DNA of 64,000 bases from Trichopria drosophilae (lineage: Eukaryota > Arthropoda > Insecta > Hymenoptera > Diapriidae). This document shows, one piece after another, positions 37,453 through 48,700 of this stretch; positions within the stretch are counted from its first letter, which is position 1; the number at the start of each line of letters is the position of its first letter. The stretch spans positions 142,776,001 to 142,840,000 of the forward strand of contig CM059584.1 of assembly GCA_030407085.1 (NCBI GenBank). The letters run 5' to 3'. The notes under the pieces are model-generated. The model was not told where the DNA came from. It ran no database searches and saw only the letters and a list, made by a program, of their open reading frames with translations. The position numbers and the translations under genes are program-made.

Positions 37453-37706
37453 CTATGCTTCAACTTCAACTTCACGTATGCGAGAACCTGTAATAGTATA
37501 AAGATTGTTAAACATCCTGAAACAAAACTTTTCACAACTACATTAATTATCTAAAATCAACTTGATGTTAGATTTGATGTATTTCATTCACATAAAAAAG
37601 TTGATTGTAGTTGATATTTTCACTGAATTAAATGTGTGCCTGTATTTGAGATTACCTCCAACTCCTCCTACACCACCTACAGCTTCACGCTTTTCTACTG
37701 CAGCAC
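37453..37706 (-). pseudogene. KREA precursor locus D, two-exon fragment
   Basis: Exon 37656-37706 (51 nt, good acceptor and donor) reads AAVEKREAVGGVGGVG and is closest to exon 2 of locus A. The exon at 37453-37487 starts like exon 3 of locus A, but Lys-Arg has become Ile-Arg, the expected donor is missing, and the frame runs as SRIREVEVEA to a TAG at 37453-37455. Intron sequence to the right resembles A and B up to about 37890 and then stops. No signal-peptide exon, promoter or conserved 3' exon is found. The left side abuts the permuted inverted duplication ending near 37390. Most likely this is a truncated duplicate. An exon pair used by a distant promoter cannot be excluded. Confidence 0.65.
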
Positions 37707-37890
37707 CTAAAACAGAGTATAAACTTTGTATCAGAAGTAATGTTGGTAGCAATAATACTCTGTCATTGAATCCACTTTGCTTAATTCGTAAAAAGCAAAA
37801 TAGGGAGATTTTTTATTTTACTGTATTTCACTAAAATATTCATTTACGTCCAAATTTGATAGTTTCGTGTCACCTTCAAATATTTTCGTA

Positions 37891-40429
37891 AAAGAAGCCT
37901 TTGGAGTGTAAAACTTACGCCCATGTTACGACCAAAATTTTTCGTCATAACGGGTTTAAAATACGAGTTTATGCCAATAAATTAAAGTTCGAAAAAGTGT
38001 GAAACTCCTGTCTTATCCATGTAATTATCGAAGCAGTAAAATTGGTTTTTACAACCGCGTATGGCGAAATACAACAGTTTACAAAAATATTCAACCAAGC
38101 AACTATCCTAATAATGACGTTCCGATCACCGGTGAGCTATGGCTGCATTTGACAATAATAATATATAAAAGCTGTTAACAATTACCGCTTTCAGTGGACA
38201 AATACATCGGGATACAGGCATTATCAAAACCTATGTAATAATATTGGCTAACTTAAAATAAAGCTACTCCGCAAATGTTATATCACCACCGATTTTAACC
38301 CCTCTAAGATATCTGAAAGTAGAGCGTTCCACGATATTATTGCGGTTATCCAATAAGAGTTACAATAATAGTTACTTCTGCAAAGTGATAATAGAATGAT
38401 GAAGCATTGATTTATGCAAGTGACGTGTACTCATATCAATTTCAACAAACCTCTTACAGATATATTTCAGCAAGGATGTAGTAAGTATTTGATACGTAAG
38501 TTTGGTATGAAAATAGTCGAAGCCAGCCTCTAGAGTTAACCAATTCTATCGGTGACTCTTCGAATTAATAAAAGAAATCTTCTTGTGTTATAATATCCCA
38601 TGTGAAGAAAATTAACTATTTCCCGATCGGGCCCAGCTAGATCTCCCTGGTCCAAATCTGGTTTATAACGCTCATCCCAGTAAATGCCCAACTTGTGAAG
38701 GTATTAACTGAGGTTATACTAATTTGTATTTAATGAAATGAATTATTGTCTAGGCAGTGCTATTTGCGAAACTTCAAACATTTTTCACATTAACTTTGTA
38801 AAATATTTTATAGCAATTCTTTATGCGCAACCAACTTTTTAGCTTGGGAAATTTGCGGAGAAACCAAACAGAGCTCGAGCCTCAGTATTCCGATTTTAGT
38901 TACATAAAAATTACATTCTGAAGAGTAGATTGGTTCAAGCTGCATATTTATTATGCATTCAATTTATTTATGAATTTTAATTTCTTAAAATGGGCCGTCC
39001 ATACACGAAAAAAAGCTTGTGTTCCACACAATTTAGGTTTGTGTTCAGCCAAAACAGTCGTTAACGCCAATGTGGGGATTGCCATCTGACTGCGACAAAG
39101 ATGTAGAGGAGCTGTAAAGCAGGTGCACTGAGGTAATGGAAACAAATTGCACATTCGGCATTTTTCATTTTTTTAAATTTAAAATGAAAAAAAACGTTGA
39201 TAAAGACTAATTATATTACAACTGTTGTATTTTATTAAAATTCCGTACCACACAACATATTTTTCTTTTTGATACAAATAAATGTAAATATTAATGATAC
39301 TCATAAATGAACGCTTACATTAACAAATTTTGACACTAAACCTATAAGTTGTACACTAATTACGAACTCGCTTTTCATCACCTATATACGCACGTACGTA
39401 CACGAACGCTTCTCGCTGATATGTTTGAAGGTTCTCTGGAACATGTATGAAAGTGAACATTCCACCACTTTTAGGCAAATATTCATGTAACAGTGCCATC
39501 TACTGGTAGAGAATCTGAATAAGTGCCGAGACATCGATGTCTCTTTACATTAGACATACTGATTCGTTGCAACTGCCGAATTAGCTGCCGCATGGAGTTT
39601 GTAGTGTTTTCGGAGCATATGCTGTAATATGGCTGCTAATTTTGCTGCCACAGATAGTTTTCAGCATTGCAGGTAGCATTAATGTATTTTATCATTTCCT
39701 TTAGCTGCAAAAACGTTGCGACTGCTACTGTGTAGCTGCCGCAACATAGTGTTACTTGGGGGAGTAGTATCGAATAGTCGGGAAGTTTTTCTGCATGCGT
39801 TATACCGTCTCCAACCGTCTCCTGATCACTAATCGATCGTTGGTTCTACATAGAAAGCTTAAGAAAAATTGTGGACATCGAATTTACAAGAAAAATAATT
39901 GAGAGCTATGCATAATCTGTGTAGAAAAACTTAGCAAACGCGTATTTCATTTTTGTATAGATCTAAAATAGAATTAAAATAAAAAATATTAAATTAGACG
40001 AATTACAACACATCATTTTTAAATCAATTAATTTTTTATATTATTTATGTTTTAGCTACATTTGTAAATATTTATGGTTTGATGATCACGTATAAATCAT
40101 GGAATAGGAAAGAAAGAAAAAGACAATATCCAAGCCGGAAGTCTCTCGCTTACTACACTCTTCTCAAATGATTTAAAGTGAATTTTGAGACATGTTCTAC
40201 TTTCTCTAAAATAATTCCGTTATTCCCACTTCTATGCCATTACATGTATCGCTTGTTAATAGAGGAACAAAACTGTCACCTTAAAAATCTCATTATTCTC
40301 ATCATACTAACCTTTGATTTAAGTGTATTCAGATATATATATCTAAATCGTTGGTACAGGCTGTCGGAGTAAAGAACACCATCCTTTTACGATCATTACC
40401 TCCCACTGTTAATGCTACAATACAGCATC
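37891..40429. other. No gene recognised
   Basis: Nothing corresponding to a signal-peptide exon for locus D is found here. A patch at 39.5-39.8 kb is rich in GCTGCC words but has no clear unit. Confidence 0.4.
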
Positions 40430-40574
40430 CCCAAAGGGTGTATTACCAGGTTTAATTGTGACTAGCACAAGACGACATATCACCTGGACAGAGGAGTCGG
40501 CAAAAAAAATCTTTTGTAGCTGTAAAAGTGAATGCGGAGCAGCTTGTGGATGTAGTAGATTACAATGCTGACAC
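40430..40574 (+). pseudogene. Cysteine-rich tail of a transposon-associated protein
   Basis: The frame reads …GLIVTSTRRHITWTEESA then IFCSCKSECGAACGCSRLQC and TGA. The C.CK..CG..CGC....C spacing is a metal-binding-like tail that I have seen at the end of repeat-family proteins in insect genomes. No start or further domain is visible. The identification is by pattern only. Confidence 0.4.
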
Positions 40575-41069
40575 GTAAATCTCCATACGCAAAATAAAAA
40601 AAACGATTATACTAATAATAGATCTTTGTCAACAGCAATATAGCATGTATCATTTATTTCAATTGCAATTGCCTAATACATTGTCGACAACATTCTGCAA
40701 CTTTGTTGTCAAAGTAATATTCGTGCTTTCAGTCGCCATTGCTTATCCTCCACTTGAACTTTGATAAAATAATATGAAATTCGTTTTCAGTAACCCTAGA
40801 AATATAGGTTTATTAAATAATATAAATATAGTTTATTATTATTTATTTCTTTATAACCATTAACGACACGAATCTGCGTTAATACAAGAAATGAAATGAC
40901 CTAAGACGGGTTCGTGTTTATAAATATGTCTCAACGTGAACTGGGACTTGTGCTGTCGAATTTTTGAAAACTACTATTTTGAATTTTTTTTGTATTGTCA
41001 ATTAAATAGCTGGGTTTACCAAACCGAGAAGTACAGGAGCTGAAGGCCGCAGGATCGAAGCTACTATTG

Positions 41070-41228
41070 TGTCGTGATTGTTGCATATAACACCTAACCA
41101 TTCCAGTGCCTTTATTAAGGTGGACATTCATTTTAATACGAAGTCCAATTTTAACTTTAAGATCAGGGTGGCGCAATTCTCACTCGTTTAAATTGAATAT
41201 CACTATCATGAAGACAGTTTAGAGTATA
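41070..41228. repeat. Dispersed repeat, copy 2
   Basis: Counterpart of 7615-7805. The minus-strand open frame 40931-41176 overlaps this repeat and is not called. Confidence 0.45.
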
Positions 41229-41749
41229 CGTAACGCTTCAACCATTATAACTTTTTAACTGATTTTGGGTTCTCCAGCAGAAATTATGGGCTCGATATCC
41301 ATTTCCGCTCTATTCTAAATGCATAATGTATTATGTGCGATATATTGATCTTCACTAAGGTTTGACAGTCATACATGGCTGAAGGACGAATAATTTTACA
41401 GTCGTTAAATGTATAAATATTCCCCAATAATACATAGAATATACTTTCGGTTCAAGAACGCTTAACTTGAAGTAATATTTTATAACAAAAAATACTAGTG
41501 ATAATGAAAAGCAATACAATAATACGTCAATATATTTTGAAAGTTCTAACGAACTAAACATCATCACTAAAATGCAAGAACTAGTATACTATGATCACTA
41601 CATAAATAACGAACAAGGAAAGTAATTTACAAAATAATTAAGATAGCGTCAGAAAATTACGATGAGCAAAATTGTGCTGTCTATAATACCGCCCCTAAAC
41701 TAAGCTTTTATTTTAAATGACTGAATACAGTAAATAACATAGTAATTAT

Positions 41750-44650
41750 GTAGTTATTAGCAACTTTGTGCTGACATAGTCATTTTAGGAAACGAAACGG
41801 ATGTAGTCGAAATGAAAGCCGTGATTATAAATCACTTAACTAAAACGTTGTCTGTTTTCAAAACGTATATCGGCGACGATATTTTTTTGGTTATTCGATA
41901 TTCACGATCCGAATCGTTCACATTCTACCGACTAAGTGGAGCTCCTCGTTTCATTGCAAATTGCAAATGCAATGGAGGAGAATCTTTCGGGTCGTTCTTT
42001 TTGACGGTGCTTGGTAACCGATAACTCAAGAAACCGATCGCCATTTTCATAGGTCTTTTCGAAATTACGACGAATTCCTTTTCAAGTTTCGGCGGATTTC
42101 ACCATATTTTTCCACGAAGGCCCTCGCTCCGAACCCCAGAGCTACTTGTTCACCAAAAGGCCAGTTCAGGAAAGAAATCAGAGTCTCCATATCATCACGA
42201 GGTTGATGTATCCTACTGTCCGTGCTCGAAACATAATGGCTACTATTCATCGCGAAACGAATCATTCGGCCTATAAATTAAATTCCAGACATAGTAGATC
42301 CACATTCAAATAGAATAAATACTATACTTTTTATAACCCGGAATATCGTTCATCCGGTTATTTCGCAAAACTCGTACCTCATCCATTACTCCGAAGATCA
42401 TTAAAATTATTAATTATTTTAGACGTAGATTACCTGATATGGTCGCCGCAGTCGAAGGTTCGGTACATACAACTTTTTGAGGAGTACCCCCGTTCGGGTG
42501 TACAACAGCATCTGGCAAACTGCAGATAAACGCACGCCCGATATCGCAGAATATAAAAACTTTATCCGCAACATTCTCTTCCTTGTGCTACTACTCGGAC
42601 TTTGCACACCTTTGTTTCGGAGTCGATATTAAAGTTCGTAAACTAGTCACTAGTTATAACTTCAAAGTTTTCTGAATTTAACTTTGATATTCTTATTGCA
42701 AATATTTGAATTTTCAGAAAATTACAGAAATTTTTATTTGCAATCGAGGCATTCAACAATGAAATACACACCCCATTATAACCACGAAAACGGGTAATAA
42801 TCATACATTGTTAATACATTGTGATATTTTGAGTAAGTACATTGTTACATCTGTCATATTTGTTCTAAATATAGAATGTTCATGTAATATCACCCAACTA
42901 GCTTAAACCATAAACAATTCGCAGTAGACAATGCAATCCTTATCAGTAGACACTGACAATGCTTGACAAAATATTGTTAATCGCGTAACTTTCGGCAGAA
43001 TCCGGATCACGTCTCATTTCTTCTTTCGCGAACCGAATTAATTTCGCGACGGGGCGCAAAATAGACCATTTGCAGTTCGAACCTAGGCAACGAGTCGTTT
43101 CGGCCAGGGCAAAGTTTTTCTACCATACTTTTGGGCCAAATATTTCACAGTATCGATTCAACGACAATCAAAACTGTATCACTGAGGCCGTTAAGGGTAT
43201 TCATCATAAGGCCGATTTCCTTAATGATTTTGGTCGATGTAAGAGAGTGAGGACATATTCTTGGAACCAGTGTATCCAAAATACGTCAGTCTAGGACCCA
43301 TCTCTACTGTGTTTTAGAGCAAGTTCCTCGGAATTCATATATTGGTAACGCTAACTGACCTGAAGAGGAACCGATTCAAAAAATGATTAGGCGTAAGAGC
43401 CTGAAAGTCGCGTGAATCTGGCGGCATGTGCGTTAGAGGATGCGAATTAATGTGCTCTATTTCTATTGAACCCGTACGTAAGGTACGTTTTTTTTAGGAG
43501 TTTGCTCTTTCATAATCGCCAGCAAAGCTAATTTTTCTATAGATCTCGCCCATACTACCCCCATATGGGGCGCGGATAGCGAAATAAAATATCATTTGGT
43601 TTGTTCATTCGCAACTTATCTTAATGACGATTCGGAAACCATTTTTAATTCATTTGTTAATACTGAAACATTCTCTTTAATTCGACATACAATTACCATT
43701 TTGTACATCCTTTGGAATGAGATTCTCTGAAATATGAAAATAGAATACGTCTGTGTGTGTCCCATCTGAGGACCATCATCTTTTGCCTCCGCTTCCGGTA
43801 CTGATATAAGCGGGCGCCTATTATTACTCGCATCTCAGCTCCACAATCTCGGCTTATTTCGTGAACTGACCTGACTTTATAAACAGCCATTCTACATCAA
43901 CAATATAGGTAATTATCCATATGGATTTATCTTTTAATTTTCGCGACCACTGTGAGACCTAATTGCTCTGTCTTCTGCATTTCGATTTTTCACGATTATG
44001 GCTCTCCGAGGGTGCGATTTCGAGCCACATAGAAGACTAGATATTAGGTACTCTGCAGGTGGTTTTAGGAATTCCCCATGATACTATCAAAATTACTACG
44101 AACCACGATCTTCCACCCGCAACTTTATTTTCAAAAACATATCCCGAACGTCGGTTTTATAGGCGATTTGTCGTTGCCAAAAGAGTATGAGTACCCCTAG
44201 TAGTGACCAATACTGGATATTACTCACGGCTCCAAATTTCGCCGATGCAAAATAGTATGTTATGTAACTACGAGGGTCGTAAAATGCGACCGTAAAATGT
44301 CAAAAGTGTGTAAAACAGCATTTTACGCATCGAATGGTATAAAAAACAATACGAATTTTATCCCGGATTATTCGGATTTCTCACATCAAAATTCAGTAAA
44401 TATCACGTTCTATGTTTTGGAGTAGTATCATTTACTTTCGACGTACCCTATATCTATTAGACGCACTATGTCTGCGTTGTTCAAATTCTCATGTTCCAAA
44501 TGGTAATCGAGTCGCGATTCAAGGTTTTTTGGGTGTTTTAAGGCCCAAACTTGCTTTCTTGCCATTCAACATTGTCATAACGCCATAGCAGATCAGTTTT
44601 CCAGGCAGTACCAACTTTTCGTGTTGTCGCGTAAAGCTAAAAAATGCAAG
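41750..44650. other. GC-richer patch with broken frames, likely decayed mobile element
   Basis: Base composition is visibly less AT-rich than on either side. Frames of 60-75 codons occur on both strands (41812-42024, 42065-42265, 42419-42607, 43070-43294, 43693-43890). On the minus strand near 43.2-43.3 kb, FWIHWFQEYVLTLLHRPK resembles the FW..W..EYL..L..R.KW stretch near the end of LTR-retrotransposon integrases. The match is weak and the rest is unreadable. Confidence 0.3.
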
Positions 44651-44654
44651 CAAG

Positions 44655-44797
44655 TTAGTTTAACTACAGTTTATTCAATTTACATAGCTTAATTTCTAAA
44701 GAATATCAGACACTGAGAATGAAACAAAAGTCAGATGAATTCATATGTCCGAAGCAACATTATCAACGGCCTCTTGATGTATTAATCTGCTTGCAAT
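44655..44797 (-). other. Conserved 3' terminal exon of KREA locus B
   Basis: The acceptor CTGTTATAG gives first exon base 44797, and AATAAA lies at 44670-44675, exactly the acceptor-to-signal distance seen in A. The upstream donor is TTAAG|GTAATA at 45790, directly after the stop of locus B. It is read as 3'UTR in the KREA frame. In the shifted frame the junction gives RLIGTVDIK then IASRLIHQEAVDNVASDI and a stop, similar to A. Left end approximate. Confidence 0.5.
44670..44675 (-). terminator. Poly(A) signal, locus B
   Basis: AATAAA on the minus strand, same distance from the terminal acceptor as in A. Confidence 0.45.
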
Positions 44798-45791
44798 CTA
44801 TAACAGACCAAATATTCATTATGTATTGTTGTATTTGTGTTAGGAGTAGATAAACGACAATATGATTAATACATTTAAGGGAAAGATAAATAATGTCCAA
44901 ACTAATAATTTCAATATAAGAATGTTAGTTATCTGCATTAATAAATGGGTTAAATTGTTTTCAATAATACAATCTAACGATGTTTGTCTACTATTGATAA
45001 ATATGTTTCTATAAGAGCATAATCGCCTGAATATTGGAATTACTTTCATCGGACATTTTAATTGGACTTGGATCACGCTGACTTTAACATTCCTTACAGT
45101 CAGGGAGCCGAATATCTTCTCGTGTACACGAGAAGGTCCAGTCCCGGAAGTCAATATTAATGAACAGTCATTTAAGTTGCATGCAATTATTTAAACAACA
45201 TATAGAACGTTGTTTTTGCCTCCCCGGACAAAAATTTTCAGAAAATTTAGGAAATTTTGAGAAGAAAATCATTTCTTTCTACCTTGACGATAAAAGAATC
45301 CCAATAGTATGATGCATGTGAAGACAGATCGAAACCCGAAAATAAAAAAATACCCAAAAGCTAAAATGTTGAAATAGCATGACTTTTCTGTGTCCTAATT
45401 CAGTTGTTTACGATATTTTGGGCTTTTTTTATTTTGTTTTTCGGGATTTCGATATTCTGGTGAATTTAAATTACATCTGTTGTTTTTTCCCCAGATGCCC
45501 GGAAACATTCAAAGATTATTGGGGAAGAAAAACCTTGCTGTACTTGACCACGAAAATCGGAACCAAGCAGAGCAAATACGAATGTGGTGAGAAAGTGAAT
45601 ATGTAAATCAAGGCATTGATATTGGTGTCTTTTCCATTAAAAATTATATACAAAGAACATTTAGTGAATGACTAATGTAATTGGTGATTAGTTATTGCTG
45701 TCTGATAAAATTACTATCTTTATACGGTAGGTTCGGGTTTGATTTATAATAACGAGATAAAAATACTCTTAATTTGAAAAAAATTATTACC

Positions 45792-48700
45792 TTAATATCC
45801 ACCGTCCCAATCAGCCGTTTGAACTCCTCCTGCACCTCCCACTCCGCCTTTACCGCCTGCAGCTTCACGTTTACAAGCAGCACCTATAGTAGTACAATGT
45901 TTTACGAAATAATAGACAAAATTGTAGTAGCAACTTCATGAAATGTTAAATAGATTTTTATAAAATCCGACTCAAATATTTTCTAACTATTCGTATTAAA
46001 TGAGCCGTTTCGCCTGAAATGGATCAGTCATCTCTAAAAAAGCAAAATTTTGCTTTTTGGTAGGTTTGACATGACAAAATGTTGCACAAAATATTTTGTT
46101 GTTTAATGAAACATTTTTCAAGCTATAAATAATTGAAAATTTGAGGTCTTTTTATTTTGATAATGTGTAACTGTTTCATGTTAAGGTTTTAAGACATTTA
46201 CATATGATACAATTTTATATTCTTCGACCTTTGATCAAACTAATGGTTTAACAAATTATTTATTAAAACTTAAACATGAAACAGTTACACATTTTTAATA
46301 TAAAAATACCTGAATTTTTAAATTGTTTATGACTCGAAGAATGTTGCAGACAAAATATTTGGTACAACATTTTATCATGTCAAACGTCACCAATCTGCAG
46401 AATTTGGCCTTTTTTTTAGATATGACTGATCTGCTTCGCGCGGAATCGCTCAAGTTCAGTTGAGAAATGAACTAAGAGTTTGAGCATGTTTTCGTGTAAA
46501 TCATAAAGTGAGAAAATATTATGGCAGAAATTACACGTCAATGTAATGGTATCTACAAATTCTACCTGATAGAGCTTCACGTTTTGTGATACCTGTAATA
46601 GTACAAAGGTTGCTTAATATCATTCCCAAATACTAGAGTACTGGTATTAATATAGATAGACTAATAAACATAAAAAAGTCGTAAAAGACAACTAAACCTC
46701 GAAGAAAAAAATACCCATAATAGTGACCCATAATTATTTTAAACGTTAATGAATTCCTATTCGCGAATAATCATTAAACAAATAAAATTTGGCCGGCTTA
46801 TGACCTGCAATAGCAACTGATGGTAATTTTTACGCCTTGATGCTTGTCTTCCACTAGTGAACTAATATACCGAAAATGATTTAGAAAGATCAAATACAAC
46901 CAGTAAGATTACAAAAATATTTTGGACCTAGCAGAAAATCAAAATTTAGAATCAGTATTGGATATGTAACTAAGAGAATTATACACACCACGACGAACAA
47001 ATCATGGAACACATGAAACATATCACGACTAACCAAAATATTCTCAGGCGAAAGTAATACCGAATATTTTATACACAAAAACCATAAAAATCTAATCGTC
47101 TGCAGGATATCCTTGTTTGACATTGAAGTGTATAATTCTCTAAGATTATCTTATGTTTGAAATAAATTTTTCCGAAATAAAAGATAAAAATCGAAGTACG
47201 TGAAACGATAACAACTACCTCCTATTTTTCCTCCTACAGCCTCACGCTTCACAGGATAGCCTAAAATAATAAAGGTATTATGGAAAAATTCAGAAATTAA
47301 ATGCTAAATACATTTAATAAAAAAGATATACTGTTATATCTGTCGAATATTTTGCGCGGGTGATTGATGTGTGTAATTACCACAATGGCAAATTCTAATA
47401 AGCAACTTTTGATGTTGGTTTATGCTTGATTCAGAAACTTTACGAGTAAGAACATTATTTGGTTTTGTAATTTTGTAAAGGTAACAATTATAAAATCCTA
47501 TTAAAGGGGTGGATTATCATTCCCAATTGTTAAATATGTATATGGGCCATTCCACGTGAATTGGATCAGTTACCTCTCAGAAATTGGTAAAATTTTGCAT
47601 ATCGTTAATTCCTGATGATATAAAATATGGTGTCAAATCTTTTTTCCTCGATTGCAAAATTGTCCAAGTTATGAGTAATGGACAATTTTTTGACTTTTTA
47701 ATTAATAATTTTATAACTTTTTTCCTTCAAGTTGAATAAAGAAATTTTGATAACAAAAGTTATCACAAAAGGACTATATTTTATTATTTTACTTCATAAG
47801 AAAACATGATTTTGTACTATTTATTTAACAATTTATTTTTAAAAGAACCAAAACACATCGAACATTTTTGTAGAATACTACAAGGTTGGTAGTTTCCGAC
47901 AACATTTTTTTTCTATCTATTGATTATTCCCCAGACAGTTAAAAGAGTTATTTAAAAATAGATTTTTAAATAAATAGTGCTAAATCATGTTCTTTTATGT
48001 TAAATAAAATATAGTCCTTTTGTTATAAAAATTTGTTTACTCAACGCGAAGGAAAAAAGTTATAAAATTATTAATTAAGAAGTAAAAAAAAAATTTCCAT
48101 TATTTATAACTTGGGCAATTTTGCAAACGGGAAAAAAATATTTCATACCATATTTTATATCATCAGGAACCGATATGCGAAATTTGCTAATTTCTGAAAG
48201 GTGACTGATCCTATTCACGTGGAATGGCCCGTATCATGCATAAGAACACCATATGTTTTGAATTAAAAAAAATGTGAACGAAAGTGAAAAGTTCTGTAGA
48301 TTTGCCCATATACAATATTACAGGACCAAAATATGTTGTAAAATCAAGAAAGTAAAGGAACGAAAATAATCAGAGAAAAATTAATTACCTCCTTTTCCTT
48401 CTACTCCGCCTACAGCTTCACGCTTGTGCACTGCAGCACCTACAACAGTGTATCACATTTGAAACAGAATTAATTTTGGTATAAATGAACGAATTTTTAC
48501 AAAAAAACGTAAGTCATTGAATTTACATTGATTAAATTGTAAAATCGCTAAAATTGTAAAACAGAAAAACAGGACGAATTTTCATTTTACTGCATCCTAC
48601 TAAAACATTAATCCACATAAGAATCTGATAATCGTCTGTCTAATCAATTTATATTTATATAATTGACATATTTTAAATATATTTATATTTTAATTTTGCG

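Noticed and set aside
37562..37834. Plus-strand frame with PPTPPTPPT repeat
   Set aside because: It is the antisense of the glycine-rich KREA exon of locus D.
45692..45883. 63-codon minus frame through the last exon of locus B in another phase
   Set aside because: All upstream exons deliver phase 1, which gives the KREA frame. Its downstream part is kept only as evidence for the shifted C-terminal reading.
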